Of a stretch of DNA of 64,000 bases, positions 55,199 through 63,146 are shown in pieces; position 1 is the first letter of the stretch, and each line of letters begins with the position of its first letter. Source of the stretch: a virus. The position numbers were made by a program, and so were the translations under genes. The notes below the pieces were generated by a model. It was not told where the DNA came from and made no database searches. It was given only the letters and a program-made list of their open reading frames with translations. The stretch lies in the IMG/VR virus record IMGVR_UViG_3300030419_003252, positions 20,544-84,543 of that record, one strand, 5' to 3'.

Positions 55199-55211
55199 TC
55201 CTTGCTATAAT
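55199..55211 (+). promoter_or_regulatory. Extended -10 promoter candidate
   Basis: TTGCTATAAT (TATAAT at 55206-55211) has the TGn extension of extended -10 promoters, 33 bases before the ATG at 55244 and just after the stop at 55193. The -35 is poor, which is common for this class. Confidence 0.5.
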
Positions 55212-55243
55212 TATTTCAGTATTTAATCTCGCAGAGGAAAAGC

Positions 55244-55432
55244 ATGTCCGATGATCTATTAACTCAACCAGAAGGACAAACTGGTGGCGATGATTATTTT
55301 GATATTTATAAATTTGAGAATCTCCTTTCTCGTTTAGAAGCTTCAAAAGGTCGTCAACAACGTCAGAAATCTTTAGAAGGTCGCCGTGATACATTCGCAG
55401 CTGGTCTTTCTAACATGATGAGCAATTTCTAA
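55244..55432 (+). CDS. Small virion-block protein with DDYF motif
   Basis: A 62-residue protein (MSDDLLTQPEGQTGGDDYFD). GGDDYFDIYKFENLL near residues 14-28 shares a short motif with the next gene and with the protein at 56236. The remainder is helical and basic. AGAGGA precedes the ATG. Function unknown; a docking peptide is inferred. Confidence 0.6.
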   Translation: MSDDLLTQPEGQTGGDDYFDIYKFENLLSRLEASKGRQQRQKSLEGRRDTFAAGLSNMMSNF

Positions 55433-55454
55433 ATTCTCTTAGTTTATTTTCGTC

Positions 55455-55709
55455 ATGGCTACTGGTAACACTGTCCCTACAGGACAAACTGATGTCGATG
55501 ATTGGTTTGACCTGGATAAGTATAGAGAAGCTGCTGGAGTAGCCTACGAATTTTCCAAAAAGAAAATGGAGGCTGCTGGTGAAGAAGATAGAAAAACTAT
55601 CGGTGAAAAAGGTACCCAACAAAGAACCTCTGCAAAACAAGAGCAGGAATTCCGTCAAAAAGACGAAGAGAGAGACTACAAGCAGGCGCAACGAGCTTAT
55701 AGATATTGA
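55455..55709 (+). CDS. Small protein with DDWF motif, upstream of terminase-small-like gene
   Basis: An 84-residue protein (MATGNTVPTGQTDVDDWFDL). DVDDWFDLDKYREAAG at residues 13-28 is the second example of the DDxF motif. The rest is a charged helix ending RDYKQAQRAYRY. The stop TGA (55707-55709) lies at the start of the conserved part of the next frame, so ribosomes could shift +1 there and produce a fusion. It may be either a free protein or the N-terminal part of a longer one. Confidence 0.55.
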   Translation: MATGNTVPTGQTDVDDWFDLDKYREAAGVAYEFSKKKMEAAGEEDRKTIGEKGTQQRTSAKQEQEFRQKDEERDYKQAQRAYRY

Positions 55710-56196
55710 GCTATTTGATGCATGGGTTGATAATTTAGATTCATCAACTCAAGAGTCTTTTTGTTCTTTTTCTTCCGATAATTATTCAGTCATCGAAATA
55801 TATTTATATTCCCGATTCCTTGGTTATCGGGGATCTATTACTGCGTGTGATCTTTGGATAAAAAATAACTATAAAAAACCAGATCATCGTCAAAAGCTTT
55901 TATTTGAAATAGATGAGATGCAAGAAGATATTCGTAAATTAAGAGCTGATGTAGAAACAGGTTTAGTTAAACGTGATGCAGGGGTTGCACGTATTGCTTC
56001 TATGCAAAAAGAAGTACGTGGTCATATAGATCAAGTTGATAAATTTACAAATACTAAAGATAGAAAAGGATTATTAATGGCTGGTGCAGATCGAGCTATT
56101 AGAGAATTAATGTTTATTTTTAAAGACGATCCAATTGAAATACCTTTAGAAGAAGCAACTATGAGTGTCTGGGCAAGAATGCAGTTAGAAGAGTAA
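55579..56196 (+). CDS. Possible terminase small subunit, start uncertain
   Basis: The frame opens at GTG 55579 and gives 205 residues, but the first 40 overlap the previous gene and look like its shadow. Convincing protein starts near ELIDIELFDAWVDNL (about 55695) and includes YSVIEIYLYSRFLGYRGSIT and a C-terminal coiled coil (EIDEMQEDIRKLRADVETGL). There is no ATG until 55917. Translation may use GTG, a non-AUG codon or a +1 shift from the upstream gene. Lying 1.8 kb before the large terminase gene, it is a candidate small subunit; the fold cannot be verified. Confidence 0.5.
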   Translation: MKKIEKLSVKKVPNKEPLQNKSRNSVKKTKRETTSRRNELIDIELFDAWVDNLDSSTQESFCSFSSDNYSVIEIYLYSRFLGYRGSITACDLWIKNNYKKPDHRQKLLFEIDEMQEDIRKLRADVETGLVKRDAGVARIASMQKEVRGHIDQVDKFTNTKDRKGLLMAGADRAIRELMFIFKDDPIEIPLEEATMSVWARMQLEE

Positions 56197-56204
56197 TAGA
56201 AGTA

Positions 56205-56229
56205 AAATAGATTATATAAAAATTAGAAG
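56205..56229 (+). promoter_or_regulatory. TAAAATA late-promoter candidate 1
   Basis: TAAAATAGATTATATAAAAA lies just upstream of the gene at 56236. It matches the motif at 57141-57162 (TAAAATAGTTTTATATAAAA) in sequence and position, and weaker forms precede the genes at 52008 and 60096. It is probably a late promoter or a shared AT-rich leader. Confidence 0.5.
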
Positions 56230-56235
56230 CAAAAA

Positions 56236-57123
56236 ATGGGTGCTAATAAAGAACCAAAAGCTATGCAAGCTGCTGTAGATCAATTAGAAGCTGCGAAGCG
56301 ATCTAGAGAAGAACGTGCAGGAGCTAATAAACGTAGAGATGCTCAACCTTCTTCTCAAGGACCAAAGACATTTGATGCATTAATTTCTGGCTTACAAGCT
56401 GCAGCAAGAAATAGAAAAGAGCAACAAGCAGCAGAGAGAAGACCATTAAGTGAACCTGCTCCTGTCGGTGCTCCTCCTCCTAGAGATGATTATTTTAGTC
56501 CAGATCGTTTTGCAGCTATGGGTGGAGATTTAAATGCATTAGCGGAAATGCGAAACAAAGTAAAAGGTGGAATCACCCCATCAGGTTGGACACCAGATGC
56601 TCCTAGTCCTACTCCTGCTAGAAATGATTATTTTGATAGAGATCGTTTTGCAGCTATGGGTGGAGATCTAAATAAATTAGATGAAATTAGAGGTAATCCT
56701 CGGACACCAGATGCTCCTAGTCCTACTCCTGCTAGAAATGATTATTTTGATAGAGATCGTTTTAATGAAATGCGAGAAAGAATTGAAGAAAGACGAGCAG
56801 GCAGAAGAAAATCTTTAGATGAAAGAAGAAAATCTTTGGATGAAAGAAGAAGAAGACAAGAAGAATTTAAGAGAGAATTGATAAGAAGAAGAAGAGGTAT
56901 TGATTTTGGTCCTGGAAGAGGTCGTCGTATAGAAGGTCGTCCTGTAGATAGAAATATAGTAAGAGGTCGATATGAAGACCAAATGAATACAGGAGTTTCA
57001 CCATTTGGAGGTTCTTTAGGAGATGGCGATTTTATAAATCCTGAAGATGCTAAAAGAGGTCAACAATATTTAGATTTTATGAAACGAATAATGCGTCAGA
57101 AACAAGGTCAATTCGATAGATAA
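56236..57123 (+). CDS. Virion-block protein with 38-residue repeats and NDYF motifs
   Basis: A 295-residue protein (MGANKEPKAMQAAVDQLEAA). It has three units with (D/N)DYFxxDRFxxM: DDYFSPDRFAAMGGDL, NDYFDRDRFAAMGGDL and NDYFDRDRFNEMRERI, separated by Pro-rich linkers such as TPDAPSPTPARND. A 62-base DNA repeat is exact at 56588-56649 and 56702-56763 (period 114 bases = 38 codons). A basic Arg-rich coil and a flexible C-terminus follow. It may be a scaffold or docking protein, since neighbours share the motif. Confidence 0.65.
   Translation: MGANKEPKAMQAAVDQLEAAKRSREERAGANKRRDAQPSSQGPKTFDALISGLQAAARNRKEQQAAERRPLSEPAPVGAPPPRDDYFSPDRFAAMGGDLNALAEMRNKVKGGITPSGWTPDAPSPTPARNDYFDRDRFAAMGGDLNKLDEIRGNPRTPDAPSPTPARNDYFDRDRFNEMRERIEERRAGRRKSLDERRKSLDERRRRQEEFKRELIRRRRGIDFGPGRGRRIEGRPVDRNIVRGRYEDQMNTGVSPFGGSLGDGDFINPEDAKRGQQYLDFMKRIMRQKQGQFDR
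56588..56763 (+). repeat. In-frame tandem repeat, period 114 bases
   Basis: Two 62-base identical segments, 56588-56649 and 56702-56763, encode the same TPDAPSPTPARNDYFDRDRF peptide, a sign of recent duplication inside the gene. Confidence 0.8.
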
Positions 57124-57138
57124 GAAAAGAATAACTAA

Positions 57139-57162
57139 GCTAAAATAGTTTTATATAAAATT
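57139..57162 (+). promoter_or_regulatory. TAAAATA late-promoter candidate 2
   Basis: GCTAAAATAGTTTTATATAA lies about 15 bases upstream of the ATG at 57176, in the same place relative to its gene as the copy at 56205. Confidence 0.5.
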
Positions 57163-57175
57163 GATGTGTTAGAAA

Positions 57176-57820
57176 ATGGGTGGCGTAGTAAAAGCAGTAA
57201 CTAAACCATTAGCAGGTGCATTTAATTTTGTCACTAAAGCGACAGGTTTAGGTAAAGCAAGTGACTGGAAAGAGAAAAGTAGTACATTTAAAGATCCTAA
57301 TCGTCTTGCATATCAATGGGATGTAGTAAACCAACATCAAGATTCAGCAGCAAGAGGTGATCTATCTAAAGCTAGAGGTGGCTTTACAGGACAAACTACT
57401 GATTATGCTACTTTAGCTCGAGACGCTAGAGCTGCTACTGATGCAACAGGATCACAGGCACAAAAAGAAGCTTTAAATAGAGCTAAAAATAGAAGAGCAG
57501 CACTACAGAGAGAAATGGAAGAAAAACGAAGTGCTATAGCTGGAATGAGAGCTGACGCTAGAGCACAACTAGAAAAAGATATGAGAGATAATGTTGTAGA
57601 TAGAATTCAAGGTGAAACTGCTGAAAGTAGAGCGAAAAGAATGAGAGAAAGAGTTCAAAAAGAAAGAGATATGAATATTTTTGGTAGTAGATCAGATATA
57701 AAAATGCCAGGCGATCCAGGATATGGTGAGATGCAAGAAGAGGAAGAGAAGTTTAAAAAGCCAGCTTATAGAGAATTTTTAGAAAGAATAGCTGCTGCTA
57801 AGAAAGGAGACTTCGGTTAA
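57176..57820 (+). CDS. Virion-block protein, helical, Arg-rich
   Basis: A 214-residue protein (MGGVVKAVTKPLAGAFNFVT). A short amphipathic N-terminal helix is followed by long Arg/Ala/Glu-rich coiled-coil regions (ALNRAKNRRAALQREMEEKR) and a flexible end. The stop overlaps the next small gene in TAATG. It may form part of an internal scaffold. Function unknown. Confidence 0.55.
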   Translation: MGGVVKAVTKPLAGAFNFVTKATGLGKASDWKEKSSTFKDPNRLAYQWDVVNQHQDSAARGDLSKARGGFTGQTTDYATLARDARAATDATGSQAQKEALNRAKNRRAALQREMEEKRSAIAGMRADARAQLEKDMRDNVVDRIQGETAESRAKRMRERVQKERDMNIFGSRSDIKMPGDPGYGEMQEEEEKFKKPAYREFLERIAAAKKGDFG

Positions 57821-57984
57821 TGGCTAAAGGTAAAATGCCACCTCAATTAGTAGAGTATTTTAAAAAAAAGAATGCTAAAAAAAATGATGGCACAGAGATG
57901 GATGACAAAGAAAAACGTAAAGCTGCTTTAGAAAAAGCTCGTAAATATCAAGAGCAAAAAAAAAATAAGCCAAAAGAAAAGTAA
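57820..57984 (+). CDS. Small Lys-rich protein
   Basis: A 54-residue extremely basic protein, MAKGKMPPQLVEYFKKKNAK then KNDGTEMDDKEKRKAALEKA and ending QKKNKPKEK. The MPPQLxEYFKKKxAK opening is one I associate with small phage proteins encoded near terminase genes. Its start overlaps the previous stop in TAATG. It may bind DNA or packaging factors. Confidence 0.65.
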   Translation: MAKGKMPPQLVEYFKKKNAKKNDGTEMDDKEKRKAALEKARKYQEQKKNKPKEK

Positions 57985-58041
57985 TTCAGATTGCGGATGT
58001 AATCATTAGTTATTATTAAAGTAATACTTTGATGATTTGTC

Positions 58042-59568
58042 GTGCCTTCTTATACCCATCTTGCTTATAGACGTAATGCGAAGGCTGCAGCACGTAATCA
58101 ACAAATAAAAAAACCTAAAAATTTAGAATCTTTAGAACGAGCAAGAGAAGATTTTGGATTCTTTTGTGATTATGTAGCTGATAAACCTCCTGCATATCAT
58201 CACAAAGAGTGGAATAGAAATTTTATAACAAATGAAAATAGTAGTTGTTTAATAAAAATTGCTGGACCAAATGTAGATCTTCTTGCTCCTCGTGGTTCTG
58301 CAAAATCAACTGTTCTTGGTTTATTAACTGCGTGGGCTATTGGAATTCATACACAAGCTGGTAAACCATTACAAGTTCTTTATCTTTCTTATACTGTTGA
58401 TATTGCACGATCTAAATCTGCAACTATTAAACGAATTATTGAAAGTAAACGATACCAAGAAGTCTTTCCTAAAGTACGTCTACTTAAAAATGTAACTAGT
58501 AATGAATATTGGTCTATTGATCATAAATTTGCAGGAATAGATACCACTGGTGAAGAACAATTTACGCTTTGTGCTGCTGGATTAAAAGGGTCTGTGACTT
58601 CTAAACGTTCTCATCTAGTTATGATTGATGACGCTATAAAATCAGCTGCTGATATCGCCAATCCTGATATTCGTAAAACAATGCAGGAAAATTGGAATGC
58701 AGTTATCGCTCCGACTATGTTTGAAGGGGGTCGGGCTATTTGTCTTGGGACTCGTTTTAGGCATGACGATATTCATTCCACCACCTTTAACGAACAAAAT
58801 AATTGGACTCAAATTGTACTCTCCGCTATACAAAATGATCCTATAACAGGTGAAGAGAAATCTTATTGGCCTGAGATGTGGTCGTTAGATTATTTAAAAG
58901 AAAAGAAACGTCAATCACCAATTGCTTTTTCTTTTCAATACATGAATAAAGTCGTTCGACAAAATGAATTATCACTTGCACCTGAACTGATTGTTAAAGC
59001 AGAAATATCAACTGAATTTGATACGTTAGGAGTAGGAGTTGATTTATCAGCAGGTATTCGAGAAAAGAATGATTACACCGTTATGGTTCTTGGAGGAAGA
59101 ATTGAAGATCGAATACACATTATTGATTACAGACGAATACGAGTTATGGGTAATTTAGAAAAATTAGATGCTCTAAAAGAATTACTTAATGACTGGTCAA
59201 TCATTGGAATTGATCAAAATAAAATTTATTACCCAACTCATTCCACATGCGACATTTGGTCTGAAGCTGTTCAATATCAAGCATCTTTAGAAGCTGACTT
59301 TAAACGTATTTGTTTGCAAAATGAAAATTTATATAATCTAATTTGGCATCCAGTTAAAGGTTTTAGAGGAGATAAGTTAGCTAGATTCCGTGGAATTATG
59401 GGCATGTTTGAAGATAGAAAAATTATATTTAACCGCTATCGAAACTTTACAAATATGTTTGAAGAATTAACTAACTTTGGTGTTAGTGGACATGATGATT
59501 GTGTAGATGCTCTTGTTTGGTTAGTTACTGGACTAATGAAAAAAGGTTCACTTCAATTAGACTTTTGA
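58042..59568 (+). CDS. terL: Terminase large subunit
   Basis: A 508-residue protein starting at GTG. Walker A APRGSAKST (residues 82-90) and Walker B HLVMIDD (191-197) mark the packaging ATPase, and LCLGTRF-type ICLGTRFRHDDIH (233-245) is the coupling motif region. The RNase H-like nuclease has GVGVDLSAGIREKNDYTVMV (D334 first acidic residue) and GHDDCVDALVWLV (483-495) near the end. All key residues are present, so it should cut and pump DNA into the procapsid. Confidence 0.92.
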   Translation: MPSYTHLAYRRNAKAAARNQQIKKPKNLESLERAREDFGFFCDYVADKPPAYHHKEWNRNFITNENSSCLIKIAGPNVDLLAPRGSAKSTVLGLLTAWAIGIHTQAGKPLQVLYLSYTVDIARSKSATIKRIIESKRYQEVFPKVRLLKNVTSNEYWSIDHKFAGIDTTGEEQFTLCAAGLKGSVTSKRSHLVMIDDAIKSAADIANPDIRKTMQENWNAVIAPTMFEGGRAICLGTRFRHDDIHSTTFNEQNNWTQIVLSAIQNDPITGEEKSYWPEMWSLDYLKEKKRQSPIAFSFQYMNKVVRQNELSLAPELIVKAEISTEFDTLGVGVDLSAGIREKNDYTVMVLGGRIEDRIHIIDYRRIRVMGNLEKLDALKELLNDWSIIGIDQNKIYYPTHSTCDIWSEAVQYQASLEADFKRICLQNENLYNLIWHPVKGFRGDKLARFRGIMGMFEDRKIIFNRYRNFTNMFEELTNFGVSGHDDCVDALVWLVTGLMKKGSLQLDF

Positions 59569-59596
59569 TTTAGAATAAAGAAAAAGAGTTAGTCCA

Positions 59597-59890
59597 GTGG
59601 GACCCGATTATCTGACACTTTTATTAACTGCTGTTATCTCTTCTATTACAGGAGGAGGATGGATAGCAAGTAAAGTTTTAGATAGACATCGAGAACGATT
59701 AAAAGACTCTATTCAAAATTTAGAAAATCAAAGAATGCGTATCAATGCATTGGAGGAACATGTGAATAGAATGCCTTTGGAATATGTTTTAAAAGTTGAT
59801 TTTGTTCGGGAACTACAAGATATGAACGATCACTTTAGAGCAATTCATAATAAGCTTGATAAGCTAATGGAAAAGCTTATAGAAAAATGA
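59597..59890 (+). CDS. Small membrane-anchored coiled-coil protein
   Basis: A 97-residue protein with a GTG start (MGPDYLTLLLTAVISSITGG). A membrane helix covers residues 6-27 and a coiled coil follows to about 75, then Lys/Glu-rich helices. I recall this type in cyanophages directly after terminase; an inner-membrane spanin-like or lysis role is possible. It overlaps the next gene in ATGA. Confidence 0.65.
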   Translation: MGPDYLTLLLTAVISSITGGGWIASKVLDRHRERLKDSIQNLENQRMRINALEEHVNRMPLEYVLKVDFVRELQDMNDHFRAIHNKLDKLMEKLIEK

Positions 59891-60069
59891 CTTACATACT
59901 GGAATTAGAAGATAATGCTTTTGGCGATTTATGTATTAGTTTTCCACCAGAAATAACAGATGAATTGCAATGGGAAAGAGGAGATCATTTAGAGTGGGAC
60001 ATTAAAGGTATAGGAATCATTTTGACTAAATTAAATGATCCCAAAGGTTATAAAGTACAGGAAGAGTAA
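59887..60069 (+). CDS. AbrB/SpoVT-like small protein
   Basis: A 60-residue protein (MTYILELEDNAFGDLCISFP). PPEITDELQWERGDHLEWDI is the typical swapped-hairpin strand-helix-strand motif of AbrB/MazE-type domains (xLGWxxGDxLxW). Such proteins bind DNA as regulators or antitoxins, but no toxin neighbour is seen. Similar proteins sit in virion blocks of cyanophages. It is coupled to the gene before. Confidence 0.7.
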   Translation: MTYILELEDNAFGDLCISFPPEITDELQWERGDHLEWDIKGIGIILTKLNDPKGYKVQEE

Positions 60070-60095
60070 AATAAAAATATAGATTTTTTAACAAA

Positions 60096-60653
60096 ATGGC
60101 AAGTACTCGGTATTACGGAGAACAAAACGTGCCTGGTGCTCCTGGTCAAAGCTTTGTTCCTAATATGAATACAACAGGTGCTCCTGTTGGATATACACCA
60201 CAATTTACTGGTTCTATAGGATATGGAGATCCTATGCAACAAGCAGGAAATGCATCAACATTTTATGGTGGACCACAATTAGGAAACATGGCAGGAATAA
60301 GTTTTGATATTGGTGAAGGACATAAAGGTGCTAGTAGAGGAGCAAAAATGTATAACAAGACAAGAAATAATCCAAATACAAATGAAGTAGAGATGATAAA
60401 AAATATGTTAGGTGGACCACAACTTCCTCAAGCAATGCAAACAGGTGGAACAATGCCAGGTCAACCAGGAAATATGGCTTTTGAAGTAGCAGGTGGGAAT
60501 TTTTTAGATCCTCGTACTTGGATGAGTGGAGAAGCAGATAAACAAATTGATGCTGCTAGACAAGGTAAATATCAAGGTTCTGGAAAAGAAGGATTAACAG
60601 ATCAACTTTTAAAAAGAAATAGCGACATTCAAAATATGATTAATCAAATGTAA
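60096..60653 (+). CDS. Gly/Gln-rich virion-block protein
   Basis: A 185-residue protein (MASTRYYGEQNVPGAPGQSF) rich in Gly, Asn, Gln, Met and Pro, without hydrophobic helices. A Gly-Pro-rich first half and a helical tail (LTDQLLKRNSDIQNMINQM) suggest a structural or scaffold-related protein. It precedes the portal gene. Function unknown. Confidence 0.55.
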   Translation: MASTRYYGEQNVPGAPGQSFVPNMNTTGAPVGYTPQFTGSIGYGDPMQQAGNASTFYGGPQLGNMAGISFDIGEGHKGASRGAKMYNKTRNNPNTNEVEMIKNMLGGPQLPQAMQTGGTMPGQPGNMAFEVAGGNFLDPRTWMSGEADKQIDAARQGKYQGSGKEGLTDQLLKRNSDIQNMINQM

Positions 60654-60657
60654 TTCC

Positions 60658-60804
60658 ATGAAAACAAAAAAGCTTATTAAACAAGCTATAAAAAATAAAA
60701 AGCTATTTTCACAAGAAGAATTACTTTACTTTAAAAAGTGGTTATATCTTAAGAAACAAGCGAAAGCTGCTAAAATCATTAAAAGGAAAGGGGTAAAAGA
60801 TTAA
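60658..60804 (+). CDS. Small Lys-rich protein before portal
   Basis: A 48-residue basic protein, MKTKKLIKQAIKNKKLFSQE then ELLYFKKWLYLKKQAKAAKI. It is probably one or two basic helices. The stop overlaps the portal start in TAATG. FSQEELLYFKKWLYLKKQ fits a small conserved type in cyanophage virion blocks. Function unknown. Confidence 0.6.
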   Translation: MKTKKLIKQAIKNKKLFSQEELLYFKKWLYLKKQAKAAKIIKRKGVKD

Positions 60805-63146
60805 TGGCTACCGACGCTAAGGCCCGTCTTAAAGAAATTATTGATTCTTATCTTGAAAGAGATGGAGGAGGAGGAATTGATACTGGTATCGTAGCGTCAC
60901 ATTTAGCACAAATGAGACTCTTTGGTATTAGACAAGGAGTTGAATTTTTTCCTGCTCAAGACAATTTTGGTAATCAAAGAAAAGATTATATTGATCGAAT
61001 TATTAAATATAATCAACTTGATTCAAGATTAGATTCAATTTGGGATTATTTTTTATGTGATGGTCAAGGATTATTTTATATAAGACCAACACAAAATAAT
61101 TATCGTTTATATTTCTTCCGTAAACACGAATATCGTAGTTATTACAATGTAGATGGAGAATTAGATGAAGTTGTAATTATCTATAGTTATAAAAAAAGAA
61201 GAGGATTAGGAGGAGAACAACCTATAGCTGATTCTTCTTTAACAGGTCAAGATCCACATAGTAAACATGGTAAAAAACATTACATTCGGATTTCAATTAA
61301 AAGAAAAGAAATAGTTGAAACACATTCAGAACATGAAATAAAATTTGAAGCTCCCTATCCATCTATGCCAGGGAAAACAAAAGAGTTAAAAAATACTTTA
61401 GGTTTTATTCCTTGTGTAGAAATTTTCAATAATCCAAAAGGTTTTTCTTCTGAAGGTTCTGGAGAATTTGATGCTTTAGCTAATCACATCTGTACTCATG
61501 ATGAGATTATGCAAACCATGAGAAAGAACGTTACTTTCTTTGGTAATCCAACTTTATTATCGTCAAGACCTAAAACTGATTTAGTAGAAGCAGGTGGGGA
61601 AGCAAGTGTTCAACGTCCCTCTATTGCAGCTAATTCAGGATTCGTTGGACTGGGACCTTTAAGTGCTTCCCGCTATAAATCTGATCCTGTGTCTCGTGGT
61701 GTAGATGGTCAAATACGAGTACCTAGAATTATTGCAAATCTAGAACCAAATGATCGTGTAGGTTATATCGTTCCTGATGCAATCACTGGAGATCAAAATG
61801 CATTTTCTCGTCAATATCGAGAAGAAATACGTACAGCTTTAGGTGGTGTTGATGAGTTATCTATATCAGCTGGAGTAACAGCTACTGAATATAAATCATT
61901 ATTTGGACGAGTTGCAGCTACATCTAAAAAGAAAGCAAAAGCTATTTACGATTATGGTCTTTGCCGTTGTTTAGAATTAATTATTTTCCAAGAAGAAAAG
62001 TTATTTAAAGAAACTCTTGCAGCCGCTGCTGGACTAGAAAAACCAATTGAATTACCTGATGGTGCAAGTGAAGAAGATAATTATGCTTATGAACAAGCTC
62101 AAGCAATGTTTGACCAACAAGTTAAAAATTTAATGATGGCTTGTTTGCAAACTGAGCAAATACCTCCAGGTGTTATTGGTTTAATTCCTGATGGTGATGT
62201 AACAATCCAATGGAGATGGATGGGGCCAGTTTATGAGGACTCAACTCAAGACGTATTAAATAATTCAATTGTTGTAAGAAACCTACAAGAATTAGGGGTA
62301 GATAGCATAGAAGCACTGAAATATCTCTTTCCGTCCAAGACGGATGAGGAAAGAGCAGCAATGCTTTCGGGGTTCCCATTCAGAATGGTGAACGAATTGC
62401 AGGGTGCATACTCTCAATTTGCCAAATTAGTGGGGGGAATGATGCAGACTCCTCACCCACAGTCACCCGACTTACCTATGGCAGCAGATCCACGCCTAGA
62501 TCTGACACCATATCTGTATCGAACACTCGAGGCGTTACAAAAGGAGATGAGTTATGCAGGACGCTACCGTCCAATCGACCCAACCGACGAGCCAAGCACC
62601 AGCAGCCGTCGCACCGAACAGCTACGTGGCGGCAGCTCCAGCAGCTCCACAGGCGGTTCCACAGGCACCAGCCCCATATCAAGTGGGTACGAGCTTCCCT
62701 CAAGCCGTTCCACAGGCGGTCCCCAGTTACCAATCAGCCCCTACTCAGTACGCCCCCCAATCCCAGACTCCATCTTCGGAGGCGGGCAATCCATGGGAGT
62801 CGGCGTTCAACAAGGTGGTAGGGGTCCTGAGCGCACCAGTCCAATCCCCGTTCCAGGGTCAACAGTCGCAGATACCGACTCAGTATTCCCAGGCCAACTA
62901 CGGACAACCCAGCGTCCAGGCTACGCCACAATCGGCTCCGCAGACTTGGCAACCCAGCCAGACATCATCGCCCAACTATTCCCAAACCTCTTCGACTCCT
63001 TCTCAAGAGCGGCTCGCAGAGATAGCCCAGGAAGTGGGGATGAGCAACGACAGCAGGGTAGTGATCGACGCGTTCGGGATAGAGGCTCCAGCGATACTAA
63101 ACCAGTACGCAGTAAATCTAGAAGGAATGCTCGACAACGCAGTTGA
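60804..63146 (+). CDS. Portal protein with long Ser/Pro/Gly/Arg-rich C-terminal tail
   Basis: A 780-residue protein. An N-terminal helical region, WDYFLCDGQGLFYIRPTQNN (about residue 76-95), KTKELKNTLGFIPCVEIFNN and a central region with VPRIIANLEPNDRVGYIVPD and REEIRTALGGVDELSISAGV fit portal (gp8/SPP1-like) proteins of tailed phages. From about residue 583 (62550) the tail turns to Ser, Gly, Thr, Pro and Arg with high-GC codons and overlaps another gene for 593 bases. A portal normally forms the dodecameric DNA channel at one capsid vertex. Confidence 0.8.
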   Translation: MATDAKARLKEIIDSYLERDGGGGIDTGIVASHLAQMRLFGIRQGVEFFPAQDNFGNQRKDYIDRIIKYNQLDSRLDSIWDYFLCDGQGLFYIRPTQNNYRLYFFRKHEYRSYYNVDGELDEVVIIYSYKKRRGLGGEQPIADSSLTGQDPHSKHGKKHYIRISIKRKEIVETHSEHEIKFEAPYPSMPGKTKELKNTLGFIPCVEIFNNPKGFSSEGSGEFDALANHICTHDEIMQTMRKNVTFFGNPTLLSSRPKTDLVEAGGEASVQRPSIAANSGFVGLGPLSASRYKSDPVSRGVDGQIRVPRIIANLEPNDRVGYIVPDAITGDQNAFSRQYREEIRTALGGVDELSISAGVTATEYKSLFGRVAATSKKKAKAIYDYGLCRCLELIIFQEEKLFKETLAAAAGLEKPIELPDGASEEDNYAYEQAQAMFDQQVKNLMMACLQTEQIPPGVIGLIPDGDVTIQWRWMGPVYEDSTQDVLNNSIVVRNLQELGVDSIEALKYLFPSKTDEERAAMLSGFPFRMVNELQGAYSQFAKLVGGMMQTPHPQSPDLPMAADPRLDLTPYLYRTLEALQKEMSYAGRYRPIDPTDEPSTSSRRTEQLRGGSSSSSTGGSTGTSPISSGYELPSSRSTGGPQLPISPYSVRPPIPDSIFGGGQSMGVGVQQGGRGPERTSPIPVPGSTVADTDSVFPGQLRTTQRPGYATIGSADLATQPDIIAQLFPNLFDSFSRAARRDSPGSGDEQRQQGSDRRVRDRGSSDTKPVRSKSRRNARQRS
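62542..62546 (+). promoter_or_regulatory. Shine-Dalgarno inside portal gene
   Basis: AGGAG 7 bases ahead of ATG 62554 (AAAGGAGATGAGTTATG) supports internal initiation of the overlapping gene. Confidence 0.65.

Noticed and set aside
62173-62952. Minus-strand frames opposite the portal tail
   Set aside because: They arise from the GC-rich low-complexity region; no start context and Arg/Leu/Trp-rich shadow composition.
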